Both the position numbers and the translations under genes were made by a program. From positions 434,001-498,000 of the forward strand of contig JASPKZ010007797.1 in assembly GCA_030220185.1 (NCBI GenBank): a stretch of DNA of 64,000 nt, written 5' to 3'. The notes under the pieces were generated by a model, which made no database searches, was not told where the DNA came from, and saw only the letters and a list, made by a program, of their open reading frames with translations. This DNA is from Diploptera punctata. Taxonomy: Eukaryota > Arthropoda > Insecta > Blattodea > Blaberidae. Shown in pieces: positions 1 to 10,532 of the stretch; position 1 is the stretch's first letter; every line of letters begins with the position of its first letter.

Positions 1-250
1 GTTGTTTCAGGGTTTTTTCTCACCTGTAAGACAAACATCAGGAAACTTTAAGGCCCATGGTCCATGAACACCATCTGGCCATCATAATGATATTCACTTC
101 ATTAGATTAAGTTTAGGATTAAGGCCTCTCCTGGCACACCATTACAATCATCATCACCCAACAAATCAATGGAGCAGCATGACCCTGCCTTCCAGGGTTA
201 CAATATGCCATTGCCAGGAGAGAATACCACAAATGTCGAGATGGCAAACT
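1..250 (+). mobile_element. SINE family 4, truncated by window edge
   Basis: Positions 1-60 are the reverse complement of the segment at about 7535-7610 (shared CACCTGTAAGACAAA), and the following 190 bp resemble the rest of that repeat (CCTGGCACACC, CAGGAGAGA). The tRNA-like head lies left of the window. Confidence 0.6.
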
Positions 251-402
251 GGTGGCATTGAATAAAAAAAACAATCTTAGAAATCAGTACTAACCTGTGT
301 TGTTACACATACAAATACAGATATGAAGAAGAAAAAGTGAACAGATGTAACTAAATAGTGGCAATGTGCAGTTACCCATTTTTCATTACTATCGTAACCT
401 AC

Positions 403-737
403 TTACAAGGCCTAGAAGGCCCTTGGCCTACAAGCCAGTTGCTGGCTATATATCCATATGTGCCACTTACAGAGCTCACAACCGTTTGCCGGTGTAGGAG
501 TGACATATGGTCAGCATGTTGGGTCCCCATGCTGTTATAGCTGGTTTTCTCAACCTGGAGCTGCTAATTATTATAGCTACCCAAATTCCTCCAAAGCTGG
601 ATGGGCACCGGTCCTATACTAACCAAAATTCCATGAAAAAATTTCTTCTCCCATGGAGACTCAAACCAGCGTATGCTGCAAAGGTATCTCTGTGCCAAAG
701 CATTATGCCTTAGGCCACTCGGTTAGAATGTGGGACA
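403..737 (-). mobile_element. SINE family 2 (tRNA-derived)
   Basis: Reverse complement starts with a tRNA-like head (CCGAGTGGCCTAAGGCA) with a B-box-like segment and runs through the family body (AATTTTTTCATGGAATTT, CCCAACATGCTGACCATATG) to the GGCCAAGGGCC end. Other copies are at 9797, 10533, 16764, 22090, 52226 and 62172. Confidence 0.75.
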
Positions 738-1384
738 GCCTACTTACTAAAACAGAAAAAAAAAGCTGAGTTCCACTCTTTGTACAATCTATTCTACATT
801 TCACAATTTAAATCTTGGCGCAAAAGGGCCAATAAATTTTACTAGAGGCCTCTTGTTTCAGGCTTGAGATTAAGGCTGGTATTCAAGAACCAAGCTTTCT
901 GCAAAGAGCGACTCTCAGCCCATCTCTCCGTGGTTAATTATGTGGGTCATGCAGAATCTACTCTACCTGGCCCACTCTATTCAACATCATGAACTAACAC
1001 AAATATTTATTAAAAAAAAGTTTCTGGGAACAATTGAAAGATAAGACCCTCAACTTATGGAAAATGGAGATGGCATGGTCTAGAGTACTTGGTTCTTCAA
1101 TATCGGCCTAAGTGCTATAAATCTATGATATGAGACCCTCTTTTTTATGTCTCTTTAAAAGAAAGCCATGCTCAGGAATTTTACTGTACTGTTTTATGTT
1201 GACACTACTAAGGCTAAAGGGGTGGTATGTAGCCAAATGGGTACAGAACTTGCTGATGTACCACTTAAAAAATTGAGATATGCCATTTAATTCTACCAAG
1301 TCGTACATATGCATGTCCATATCATGGTCCCTGAAGTCATGTGAGGGTGAAGAGCATGTTCTTGATAGTATACTTGAGACCTAT
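738..1384. other. Intergenic/intronic DNA, nothing recognised
   Basis: AT-rich sequence with no convincing exon, tRNA or repeat signature. Small open frames here have no recognisable domains. Confidence 0.4.
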
Positions 1385-1690
1385 CAGCTAGGGGAGAAAA
1401 CCCGAACAGAAAATCATCGTCCTTCAGGATTGCTAGATGGTTGAGCTGGCTACCCTACACTGTAAAAAGAACCTTTGCAACGAAACACAAAGAATTAGTT
1501 AAAACCAGATGTATCAATTATTGGCAACTTGGCAAGAAGAAGGTAAATGATTTAGGATCTGAAGAAACAGAATCGAGGGATGGTGGCTGTTGCTAGAGAC
1601 AGAAATTGCCTGGAAGAAGGTTCTGAGGAAAGCCAAGGCTCGAATCAGGCTGTACTGTTGCTGTTGATGACTACTGAGAAGACTGGATGA
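1385..1690 (+). mobile_element. LINE remnants
   Basis: 1385-1450 repeats the segment at about 16160-16230 (GAGAAAACCC, CAGAAAATCATCG). 1590-1680 reads WLLLETEIAWKKVLRKAKAR on +, typical of the far C-terminus of LINE ORF2 proteins. Both are fragments without an open frame. Confidence 0.45.
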
Positions 1691-1823
1691 AATCCAAGAT
1701 CCAGGGCATTAACAAACAATAACAGAAATTACAAATTAAAATAGGAAGTAAAATTATGAGGTTGTTCTTAATAAATAAGATGAATTTGTTACATCTTACC
1801 TTATAAAAAGTTGAGTTCCTTTG

Positions 1824-1857
1824 GACATGTTTCAATACTCCTGAGTATCATCTTCAG
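1824..1857 (-). ncRNA. Hammerhead ribozyme motif
   Basis: Coordinates run from C3 to H17. Core CUGAAGA plus extra U, stem II GAUACUC/GAGUAUU, GAA, palindromic stem III ACAUGU, cleavage base C. The core is intact. Confidence 0.75.
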
Positions 1858-1892
1858 CATGCCCAGACATAAAATTCAACAGTCTGGACAAA

Positions 1893-1926
1893 CTGAAGAT
1901 GATACACAGAAGTATTGAAACATGTC
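1893..1926 (+). ncRNA. Hammerhead ribozyme motif
   Basis: Core CUGAAGA plus U, stem II GAUAC/GUAUU, GAA, stem III ACAUGU, H17 = C. Stem I 3' strand is replaced by mariner flank, so cleavage is unlikely now. Confidence 0.7.
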
Positions 1927-1934
1927 CATATATA

Positions 1935-3255
1935 CGAGGGCGGATCGGAAAGTAACGCACAATAATTTTTTTCTGCCTTGGTATTGCAGCTAGAATGTTG
2001 AAATTTCACAGAGATATAGTTTGAAGTTTTCACTACAGATGGTATTTTTTTCTCAGGTGCACCTCTTGCGAGAGAAGCTTGAACTATGCAACAAAGATGG
2101 CGCGCATGCTACAGTCGTCCACCTGTGAGGAACAGAGAAGTGTTGTTCGATTTTTGTGGGCCAAAGGGCATAAACCCAGTGAAATTCACAGGGACATGCG
2201 TGGCGTGTATGGGGATGATTGTATGGACCGTAGCAATGTCTCCAGGTGGTGCACATTCTTCCAAGAGGGACGCGTGAACCTTAGTGATTCGCCACGCTCC
2301 GGCCGGCCGACAACAGCAGCAATCCCGCAGAATGTCAGAGGCATTGAGGCGGCAATTCTGAACGACCGGCGTGTGCAACTGCGAGCCTTATCGCAGAAGT
2401 TCAACATTTCCTATGGTGCGGTGTACGATATTGTTCATGAAAATTTGAAATTCCGTAAAGTTAGTGCTCGCTGGGTGCCTAAGAACCTGACAGACGACCA
2501 CAAGGGCCAGCGAATGATGGCAAGCTTGGACCACTTAACGCGGTACACACCGCACAAGGACATGACTTTCTGGAAGGAATCGTCACAGGTGATGAGTCGT
2601 GGGCGTACCACTACACGCCCGAAACAAAGCAGGCATCAATGGAGTGGAAACATGCTGGTTCCCCAGTAAAGAAAAAATTCAAAGTGACTCAATCTGCCAG
2701 GAAAGTGCTTGTGACAGTGTTCTGGGATATGCATGGTGTTTTATTGGTGGACTTTGCTGAACACGGGACCACTGTGAATGCTGCGGCCTACATTAAAACT
2801 TTGGTGAAGTTGCGTCGTGCCATTCGTGACAAACGTCACAACATTAACGTTAAACTTCTTCATGACAATGCTCGCCCCCATGTTGCTGCTGTCGTTCGTC
2901 AGAAAATCGCCGAATTTGGTTGGGAGGTGCTCCAGCATCCACCATACAGTCCGGATCTTGCACCATCGGACTTTCATCTGTTTGGTCCCATGAAGAAATT
3001 CCTGGCCGGCAAACGCTTTGAGACAGATGTGGAAGTGAAATCAGCAGTGCGCAGATGGCTACACTCCAACCAAACGGACTTCTACGAACAGGGCATATTG
3101 AAACTGGTAACACGATGGGAAAAATGTGTTGAGAAAGTTGGTGACTATGTCGAAAAGTAGGTAAAAGATGTAAGTTCATTTGTGATTTTTTTCCTTTTTT
3201 TTACTATTAAACTTTTAAAAAAAATTATTGTGCGTTACTTTCCGATCCGCCCTCG
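1935..3255 (+). mobile_element. mariner transposon, nearly intact
   Basis: A 1321-bp element flanked by TA on both sides (1933-1934 and 3256-3257). Its terminal inverted repeats begin CGAGGGCGGATCGGAAAGTA and are identical over 37 bp. It encodes a mariner transposase (DD34D). It landed in the right flank of a PLE fold-back inside the first visible TASP1 intron region. The identical termini suggest a young insertion. Confidence 0.93.
2079..3160 (+). pseudogene. mariner transposase, one frameshift
   Basis: Two overlapping frames (2079 to about 2560, then about 2561-3160) make one transposase of roughly 350 residues. N-terminal: paired helix-turn-helix DNA-binding region with EEQRSVVRFLWAKGHKPSEI then SDSPRSGRPTT. 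C-terminal: catalytic region with GDESW (first Asp, near 2596), LLHDNARPH (second Asp) and PYSPDLAPSDFHLFGPMKK (third Asp). There are exactly 34 residues between the second and third Asp, the mariner D34D signature. The frame changes near 2560, just before the sequence FLEGIVTGDESW, so this copy should not make full-length protein. The rest of the frame has no stop. Confidence 0.9.
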
Positions 3256-3435
3256 TACTTTCTTTGTTTTGAATATTAATTTAATGGATTTATGTCAACA
3301 CCAACAGTATACATACAAAAAGTACATTTGGACAAGGACCATTCAACTTGATTATTGCCTGAATTTTTGTTAATATTAATATCTCCTTTGTTTCAATTAA
3401 GTTCACAATATTTTATCAATTATTTTTATTCACAG

Positions 3436-3707
3436 TCATACTCAATTCTATCGGAGGGTGGAACAGCATTAGAAGCAGTAACAGTAGTGACGGCCATTTT
3501 GGAAGATTGTCCGCAAACAAATGCTGGTTTTGGTTCTAATTTGACTTGGGATGGAAATGTGGAATGTGATGCCAGTGTGATGGATGGTAGCACATTGCAT
3601 TTTGGAGCAGTAGGAGCTGTATCAGGCGTAAAGAACCCAATAAAACTTGCTCAACACATTTGCAAGAAACAAAGTGGTACACTTGCTTTAGGAAGAATCC
3701 CACCATG
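3436..3707 (+). CDS. TASP1: Taspase-1, exon with conserved N-terminal core
   Basis: The acceptor is a pyrimidine-rich tract ending CACAG at 3435; the donor is GTCAGT at 3708. The exon starts in phase 0 and ends in phase 2. It encodes the block ALEAVTVVTAILEDCPQTNA, then GFGSNL, ECDASVMDG, FGAVGAVSGVKNPI and GRIPP, all diagnostic of taspase-1 (the family has TNAGMGSNL, ECDASIMDG, FGAVGALSGIKNPV, GRIPPC). An in-frame ATG upstream at 3355 is intronic and is not the start; the true start lies in exons left of the window. Confidence 0.95.
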
Positions 3708-3771
3708 GTCAGTATATCCATTAATTTATCTAGTAGTTCAATTAGCAATGCCATTTTAATCATAAAATTGA

Positions 3772-3805
3772 TAAGAAGTAACACTATGAGGTATTTTATC
3801 AAAGA
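3772..3805 (-). mobile_element. PLE 3'-end fragment
   Basis: AAGTAACACTATGAGG is the reverse complement of the common PLE 3' end. It sits only 65 bp after the 3707 exon end of TASP1. Confidence 0.55.
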
Positions 3806-3839
3806 AATTCAATTGGTTATTTATATTAATAAAATTAAA

Positions 3840-4420
3840 TGAGTTGTTCAACACCTCACGACATACATTCCTTGTCACATCACAGGACTGCCGTTTCAGG
3901 TAAAGTCAATCCTAACTTCAGCCATAGAGTAAAAAATATAGTTCAAAATAAGAATGACTGTTTCTGAAACCGTGGTCCTATGGTGTGAAGAACAAAGAGT
4001 GTATAAGTTGAGAATATGCACAACTTATTTTAATCTTATTAATTTGAAAGCATCATAATTAATTCCCATCATATTTTGCTTTCTCGTCTGGGACATGTTT
4101 TGAAGGACATTTTTTTCCATTTTCAGTCAAAAACTGACTGCTGAGATGACAATTGGAAGCCTTGTATATTCTTAAATATGCAAGAAGTGAGAGAGAAAAA
4201 TATATGTGATATAAATAACTGATTCCATTTCTTTAGCAGTCACATGTACATATGACATTTTCAAAAATATATTTATTTTGGAAATCTAACCATAGTAACA
4301 TATACTGGAAGAAATAAAAACAGGAAATTAGTGTTACTTTTCAGTACAAGATCTCCTATCATCTTAGATTTTGTCTAAGAATCTAAAGATTAAAATATTA
4401 AAAATGATTATCTTGCCTCT
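3840..4420. other. Intron sequence, nothing recognised
   Basis: No exon, RNA or repeat recognised. Confidence 0.4.
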
Positions 4421-4524
4421 GATACTATATACCATATTCACTCACATATTTCATGCAATTTTTTACCATATTTTTTTTATCTAAAAGGTGGATGCATGAT
4501 TTATAAGAAGAAAGCTTCAGGGAT

Positions 4525-4525
<1 letters not shown>

Positions 4526-4569
<44 letters not shown>
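4526..4569. repeat. (AC)n microsatellite
   Basis: About 22 uninterrupted AC dinucleotides followed by ATATATAT. Confidence 0.95.
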
Positions 4570-4577
<8 letters not shown>

Positions 4578-5261
4578 AGACCTAAACCAGTGACTCAAAC
4601 TTATCATTCCTTGATAATGGCATGTGGGATCATGTTGAAATGTTCAAAACAGTGGTCAGAGGCCAACCTTGAATCCATGATGTGGAAAACCCAAGAAAAC
4701 TTTCTTAAACATATATGTGTGTGTGTATATAAGCGCTGGATGGAAAATTCCTCTCAGACCGTAACAGGCCACATGGCCTAATACTTGCATGGATGATGAT
4801 GATGATATATATATATATGTAAGACAGGCTTGTCTTTGTACCTTCAATCATAGAACTTGTCTAAAAGTGTTTATCTATTATTGCGCCAGGCATCCTCAAG
4901 GGTTGGCTTGAGACTGAGGATGCTGGATACAGTCTCTGGCAAAATGTCGGGGAGTTGTAAGCCTCAACCACGGTACAGTATTACCTAAAAGGGTCAATAA
5001 TAGATGTCTTGAAATTATATTATCTGTCAATCGTACAGCTAAAGATCCTGGTCAAATTATATTTCTAATTGTTTCAATACATACTATAAATGGTATTAAG
5101 ACTGGTGCAGTCCACTGAGACAACAATCCTGGAAAATATTTACAGATCATAATACAAACTGCCGTCACGAAAGCTTAAGTCAATTTTAGATTATTTACAA
5201 ACTTACAGACCAAATTGGAAATTGCATATCAACACAATGCCCCAAATCTAGAATACCACAA

Positions 5262-5825
5262 TTAATTCTGAATTAATGAATGAGTTGGAGAAAATCCTTT
5301 AACATCTCACCTCATAAAGTTGCGTGTCTTCATGATACCGGTTTCAAAAGTATAATTTTACTTCTATCTTCAGTCAAACTCAAACTGTCAAAATTTTGCC
5401 ATTAACACCATCTTCTGAACTGCCATCTGGTGTCAATTTTATGAACTTGGAGATCAAATTATTCTCATAGGGAATATCAAAATTCATGGCTTTACTATTC
5501 TTCTGAATGTATTCTTTTCCCAAACTGTCAATTCCAAAGGTTTCTCTAAATGTTTTAAAAGTTTAGTTACTCTTCCAATTTTGTGATTTTCTAGTAAACT
5601 ATGTGCTGCAATCGCCAATTTTTCAATTTCACCATTTTTAATATTTCTAAAGTGTTCTTTTGTACGAGTTTATAAATTCCTTTTAGTTTTTCCTATATAT
5701 ACTTTCTTGCAGTCATTGCAACTAATTTCATAAATTCCAGATTTTTTACTATCTGGGACATTAACTTTTTTATTAGTTATTAGTAGATTATTAATGTAAA
5801 TACCTCATAGTGTTACCTCCCACTT
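5262..5825 (-). mobile_element. PLE 3' fragment with GIY-YIG remnant and hammerhead
   Basis: Read on minus, 5640-5750 encodes a broken GIY-YIG region (KSGIYEISCNDCKKVYIGKT-like), followed by the PLE C-terminal segment (NFDIP, HQMAVQK region) and a hammerhead at 5336-5373. The right end (5793-5825) carries a plus-oriented TACCTCATAGTGTTACCTCC 3' end, so this is an inverted composite. It lies in a TASP1 intron. Confidence 0.75.
5336..5373 (-). ncRNA. Hammerhead ribozyme motif
   Basis: Core CUGAAGA plus U, stem II AGAAGU/ACUUUU, GAA, stem III ACCGGU (self-complementary), H17 = A. The ATGAGG box follows 20 nt later on minus. Confidence 0.75.
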
Positions 5826-6080
5826 TGTTTTTTTTATTTAATTCTGAATTATCATGCTATAAGGAAGAGATTGTGGACAGACATTCAACTGTTACAAGAG
5901 ACTAACAGGCCCCTAGGCTAAATATCTGCAATGATGATGATGCATTACTAGTATTTCGTTTTGAATGAGAATGTTTTTTATATATACTAATTAATCCAAC
6001 TAGTTATGTTAACTATTGGTAATGGATGGCTGTCTATATAATTATATTAATTTCAATAATACCTTAATGTTTTTTTACAG

Positions 6081-6160
6081 TTTGTTGGTTGGAGATGGAG
6101 CACAAAAATGGGCTGAGCAAGCAAATATCTCCATTGTCCCTTCGAATACACTCATATCAG
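6081..6160 (+). CDS. TASP1: Taspase-1, second visible exon
   Basis: The acceptor TTTTTTACAG ends at 6080 and the donor GTAAAT starts at 6161. Joined to the previous exon's split Cys codon it reads CLLVGDGAQKWAEQANISIV and on to PSNTLIS, matching the family's CFLVGEGAYRWAVDHGI segment. The exon begins in phase 2 and ends in phase 1. Confidence 0.93.
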
Positions 6161-6181
6161 GTAAATTTTATTTTGAACTTA

Positions 6182-6235
6182 TATAGGAAAAACTCACTAT
6201 GAGGTTTAATTTAATTCTTAAATTTTATTTTGCCT
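6182..6235 (-). mobile_element. PLE 3'-end fragment
   Basis: TATAGGAAAAACTCACTATG then AGG is the inverted 3' terminus of the AUCGCGAU hammerhead family; no ribozyme remains. It starts about 20 bp after a TASP1 donor site. Confidence 0.6.
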
Positions 6236-6349
6236 TTATCGGTCTACAAACAACCTGGTATAATATTCCATGAGATCATATGTTAAAGTGCCAGAATTAA
6301 TTCAGTTAATTTTAACATCAATTTCATATGCTTCACGATCTTTCACCAT

Positions 6350-6910
6350 AAAAATTACAACCACCAAGAAACGTGGACATGTCTTCCATGTGGGAAAATT
6401 TTTCCGAGAGTTCCCCATTCAGTTCTTGGGGAAATGCATGACAAAGACTCAAACACAGGGACATGGAATGTTAGGACATTATATAGTAGAGGGGATATTA
6501 ACGTGGGAATTAGATAAATCATCTTTGGATATAGTCGCTTCACAGGAAGTCAGATGGCCAAGAGAAGGTAGACAAACTCGGGAAGCTTTGCATTATATTA
6601 TGGGGGTGCAGCAAGAACTGAATTCAAAATGGGTTTTTTTAATCTGAAGGAAATCTCTGCTAACCGAGATATTTAGTTTGTCAACGATATGATATCATGA
6701 TTTTTTAATATATGGTCCCATAGAAGAGAAAGAAAAGAAAAATGAAAAAAAGGGTCTTGGAAACTCCTTGTAGGAAAACCAGATGGAAAGCATCCAGTAG
6801 GAAGGCCAAGAATAACATTAACCATGATATGAGGGAATTTGATTATACAGGGGAAGATATTAGTTCAGGATAGGGATGTATGGAGAGCTTATGTCTGCAT
6901 GGCCATGACT
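6350..6910 (+). mobile_element. LINE remnant (APE endonuclease start and C-terminal tail)
   Basis: 6490-6600 reads ELDKSSLDIVASQEVRWPRE, the start of an APE-type LINE endonuclease domain (family: LDIVALQEVRW). 6780-6910 matches the LINE C-terminal tail seen at 32298 and elsewhere (RPRITLTMI, then the DRDVWRAYVCMAMTP segment). Frames are broken. Confidence 0.7.
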
Positions 6911-7311
6911 CCATGGCATTCTGATAGTTTGGACTTCTGATAATTCAGCATTTCAGAATTATGGGTTTATGTTGTCTTAACCATGTATTCACCATTTATA
7001 ACAGTCAATCATTGCATGACTGCTTCTTCCAATCCTTTCCAAAAACTCCTCTAAAATATTTTTCAGTGTCGTAAGCTCTACAAAATACATGCACTGGATT
7101 TTTGTTCAGATTTTGTTTATTGTGTTTAGTTTTCATTTTTTACTGTAAAGTATGTCTATTTTTACTATTAAAGACAAAATATTACCAAGCCTACATTACA
7201 AATTGTAGCATCCTAGTGGTCATCAGTGCAATTACTACATACTAGATATATGAGCGGCAACATTGTATCCCCTCCACTAGACTCAAGAAATGTTAGATAA
7301 TAATTACATTT

Positions 7312-7695
7312 TTTTTTCCCAAATGCCCCAGGTTTGTCTTTTGACATTCCTGGTTTCTCTCCTGGTATGGCGTACTTGTAACCCACTTCTGAGGTTGGGG
7401 CGCCTGGAAGGCGGGGTTATGTTGCCCCGATGATATGATGGGTGATGATGATGATGATAATGGTGTGCCAGGAGAGTCCCTAATCTTAAGCTTAACCTAA
7501 GATGAATATGAATGATGATGATTGTGATGGCCATATGATTTCGGGGACCGTTTGGGCCTTAAAGTTTTCCTGACATTTGTCTTACAGGTGAGGAAAAACC
7601 CCGATAAAAACTTCACCCAGAAAACTGTCCTGACCGGGGATCGAACCCGGGCCTGCTGCATGGCAAGGCAGCACGCTACCCCGAGACCACAGCGG
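7312..7695 (-). mobile_element. SINE family 4 (tRNA-derived), long copy
   Basis: Minus strand begins GTCCACCGCTGTGGTCTCGG (A-box-like) and has B-box GGTTCGATCC and an anticodon-arm-like hairpin, then a ~310-bp body (TTTTCCTCACCTGTAAGACA). Related copies: 19498, 40640, window start and a body fragment at 39535-39735. Confidence 0.8.
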
Positions 7696-7888
7696 TGGAC
7701 AGAATGCTAAATAGAAAAAGATGGCAACTGGGGACGAAGAGATGGTGACAGCTGTAACAATCCATGATGAAGAAGAAGAAGAAGGCTAATAAATTTTCAA
7801 AACTGGCTGATTAGAACAGTAAAAATTAACACATATAAAAATCATAATAAAAGCAGTTCTACTTTGTAAATTGTGCTTTTACTTTCAG

Positions 7889-7956
7889 AGAAGGCAATGA
7901 GACGTTATCAGCATTATAAGAGAAAAGTGGAAAGACATCAAATCTACATTAATAAG
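7889..7956 (+). CDS. TASP1: Taspase-1, linker/basic-segment exon
   Basis: The acceptor CTTTCAG ends at 7888 and the donor GTACTG starts at 7957. It encodes EKAMRRYQHYKRKVERHQIY then INK. This corresponds to the basic linker just before the autoprocessing site, which in vertebrate taspase-1 is longer and holds a bipartite nuclear localisation signal. Here it is short with clustered RR, KRK and ER residues. It is not conserved enough to identify alone; phase and position make the call. Confidence 0.88.
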
Positions 7957-7989
7957 GTACTGTATAACAAATTATTATTTTTTGAAGAG

Positions 7990-8520
7990 AAAAAATTTCT
8001 GCTTGAACCAAGATTTTAACCCAAGACATCTGGTTTTAGTGCACTATCCATTGTGTTATCTAGTCATCTCTACCCAAACACAAATTTGTTTCTCTCTTAT
8101 ATAACACCATTTTCCCAGAATGTGAACCATTGTTCACAACACAATTGGGTACCTTCTAATTCAAGAAGACTACTATTACAGCTGTAAAGCTGTTATTATG
8201 ATGTCATTTGTAAATTTATACACTCAGATTGATCAATAAATTATTTTTTAAGAGAGCATTTCTGTCTGAACTGGGATCTGAACCCAAGACCTCTGTTTTT
8301 ATGCACAAGCACACTAACCATTGTGCTATCCAGGCATCTCTGCTCTAATGTGTTGTGAGCAAAGGTTCACACTACTCTGGAAATCAGGATTATATAAGGG
8401 AGAAAAACATTTGTGTTTCAGCAGGGATGCTTCGATAGCATAATGTAGATCTTGGATCCAAATCCCGGTTCAGGCAGACAATTTTCTCTTAAAAAATAAA
8501 TCATTGATCAATCTGAGTAA
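7990..8520. mobile_element. tRNA-like SINE copies, inverted cluster
   Basis: Three partial tRNA-like heads: 7992-8080 (-), 8262-8345 (-) and about 8430-8485 (+), with CCTGAACTGGGATCTGAACC and its complement. They share the AGAGAAAA / TTTTCTCTT flanks of the other tRNA-like repeats here. Confidence 0.6.
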
Positions 8521-8682
8521 ATAAATTTACATATGAATGGTATAGGGAAAAAACCAGGTAAGTCATTTTTTTTTCCTTGAAACCTAGAAAACATACTTTC
8601 AGTTGTACAACAACACTTTAGCTGAATCCCAAACTTTGGAGGTAAATAAACCCATGACCAAACTGTATCTTTTACTTATATT

Positions 8683-8775
8683 TGAGTTGTATATTTTGAC
8701 TCACTTCATATTTCTTGATTTTTATGCAGGCTAGTTTCGTGCTAACTGTGCAACATTCTCGATGCTTTACAACTC
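8683..8775 (-). mobile_element. PLE fragment with decayed hammerhead
   Basis: Same family as 26092-26845 and 31645. The hammerhead at 8729-8762 reads UCGAGAA for the core and ACUAGCC for stem III/cleavage, so U4 and U16.1 are lost. Confidence 0.6.
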
Positions 8776-8899
8776 TGTATCTTTTACTGTTTCACACTTC
8801 TAAATTATAGTGTTTTCCATGGAGACTCTGATACCTCAAATTTAATTTTAACAAAAAAGGGCTTTACCTGGTTCTTTCTCTGTACCCTTCACATAACAA

Positions 8900-9081
8900 T
8901 TTATAAATGACTTGGAGAAAAGTTTTTATTTTTCACGAGTTGGAGTTTGACTGAAGATGAAGGTGAATGACATTTGAAACCGATATCATGAAAACACAGA
9001 ACTTTATGAGGTGAGATATAAAAGTATTTTCTCCAACTCATTTATAAATTGAAAATTACCTCATAATGTTACGTCCCACTG
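8900..9081 (+). mobile_element. PLE 3'-end copy with hammerhead
   Basis: Hammerhead, ATGAGGTGAG box at about 9008, shared CTCCAACTCA, then the TACCTCATAATGTTACGTCC end. Confidence 0.7.
8951..8985 (+). ncRNA. Hammerhead ribozyme motif, weak stem II
   Basis: Core CUGAAGA plus U, poorly paired stem II, GAA, stem III ACCGAU (one change from ACCGGU), H17 = A; stem I UGA/UCA. Confidence 0.6.
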
Positions 9082-9111
9082 TAATTTTGATTAAAAACCA
9101 TATAACAATTA

Positions 9112-9600
9112 TATTTCAAGAGAAAAAATACACTTAGACTGGTGTTTGAACCCAGGACTTTTGGCTTAGTATGCCAATGCTCTCTACCGATTGAGCTATC
9201 CTAAGCACTCCAATCTAAATGCAAATTTTTCTCTTGTACATTATTAATTCATGAGAGTGCCAAATGCTATGAATTGTTGCTTGATCATGCAAATGACGGC
9301 TTCTTATTTAAGAAGACTTTCCCAATAAAAGTCTTCTTAAATAAGAAGCCGTCATTTGTATGATCGAGTAATGGTCTGTAACATTTGGTGTTCTCGGGAA
9401 TAAATAATGTATAAGAGAAAAATTTGCATTTAGATTGGAGTATAGGATAGCTCAGTTGGTAGAGCATTGGCATACAAAGCCAAAAGGTCCTGGGTTCAAA
9501 CCCCAGTCTAAACATTTTTTTTTTTCAAATATAATTTGTCCTTCAGTGAGAAGTGTTAAATTTATAATAAAGACACCGTATAACAACTTCATTTAAAAGT
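9112..9600. mobile_element. SINE family 1, inverted pair
   Basis: A minus copy (9112-9310) and a plus copy (9311-9600) meet head to head at about 9317 through GTCTTCTTAAATAAGAAGCC. Plus tRNA-like part 9449-9512: AGCTCAGTTGGTAGAGC (D arm), TTGGC/GCCAA anticodon stem with loop ATACAAA, GGGTTCAAACCCC (T arm). Flanks carry the AATATAATTTGTCCTTCAG tail. Confidence 0.75.
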
Positions 9601-9616
9601 AAGTTATGCAGATCCA

Positions 9617-10068
9617 CGATATGACAGGCTAGAAGACTCTTGGATCACCAGCCAGATGATAGCCTCACATCTTCACATGTTAATCCAGAGGTGGACAATA
9701 ATCCAGCCAGCAATATGGGTGACATGTAATTTTCATGTCCCCAAGTTGTTGCTTATTTCCTTAACCTAGAACTACTATTTATCTTTTTTTTTTTCAAGCA
9801 TGACATGCCTAGAAGACCCTTGGCCTACCAGCAGGCTGCTGGCCTCACATCCACATGTGTTAATCACTAAGATAGATGATCGAGCCAGTGTAGGGGTGAC
9901 ATGTGTTTAGCATGTCGGGTCCCCCAGCCGACTATTTATCTTAGCTACCCAAATTATTCATGATGTTGTGTGGGCACAATCCTATACATTGGATGAAACT
10001 TTTCTCCCAAGAGCATTTGAATTAGTATGTGTCCTATAACTCTAGACCTCTTTGCCATGGTGTAGGAC
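9617..10068 (-). mobile_element. SINE family 2, partial plus longer copy
   Basis: A fragment at 9617-9745 is followed by a 270-bp copy at 9797-10068 on minus (CCATGGCAAAGAGG head region, GGCCAAGGGTC end). The latter ends only 58 bp before the TASP1 catalytic exon. Confidence 0.7.
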
Positions 10069-10126
10069 AAAACTATAAGATCTATATATACAAAACTTTT
10101 GGTATAATGTGTCTTAAATTTTACAG

Positions 10127-10240
10127 ATCATAACACCTCTTGATACAGTAGGAGCAGTATGTCTTGACTCGTATGGAAACGTGGCAGCAGCTTCCTCCAG
10201 TGGTGGCATAGCACTTAAACATCCAGGCAGAGTGGGCCAG
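10127..10240 (+). CDS. TASP1: Taspase-1, catalytic Thr exon
   Basis: The acceptor TTTACAG ends at 10126 and the donor GTAACT starts at 10241; phase 0 on both sides. It encodes [32 protein letters not shown] and PGRVGQ. The Asp-Thr pair in PLDTVGAV is the autocleavage site that frees the catalytic N-terminal Thr of the beta subunit; [15 protein letters not shown] is a family signature. Confidence 0.96.
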
Positions 10241-10532
10241 GTAACTAATTTATACAGGTTATTAATAAACAGTAATACAGTGGTCATTAGTCTAAAAGAT
10301 AAGATAACAATTAAGATTTGAGATGCAGCTCCTAAGGAAAAACTGATCAAATGAAGCTGGGAGACACAAGGCTACAATACAGTAAGACATCTGACAGTAT
10401 GGGATCTGAGGTAACAAAAAAATAGCAGAAATACCTATAGGATGTTTCTATTTTAGCCTCTTCCAGACATCTCTATCCTCCCAGTATATCTTGTTCATGA
10501 TTGTTGCCCATTCTACCCATCTTAAACTCCAT

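Larger units (their letters stand above)
1738..1932. mobile_element. PLE fold-back with two hammerheads, hit by mariner
   Basis: Begins with the inverted 3' end (AGGAAGTAAAATTATGAGG), then a minus-strand hammerhead, a short centre and a plus-strand hammerhead. The plus arm is cut at its stem I by the mariner insertion; the expected right end is missing beyond 3257. Confidence 0.75.

Noticed and set aside
3355..3435. ATG at 3355 as start of the taspase-1 frame
   Set aside because: The residues before 3436 do not match the family, and a good acceptor site ends at 3435; the frame is only open through the intron end.
4140..4160. CTGACTGCTGAGATGA as a hammerhead core
   Set aside because: No GAAA/stem III downstream and no PLE end nearby.
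4425..4607. Frame rich in CVCVCV on minus
   Set aside because: Translation of the (AC)n microsatellite, not a gene.
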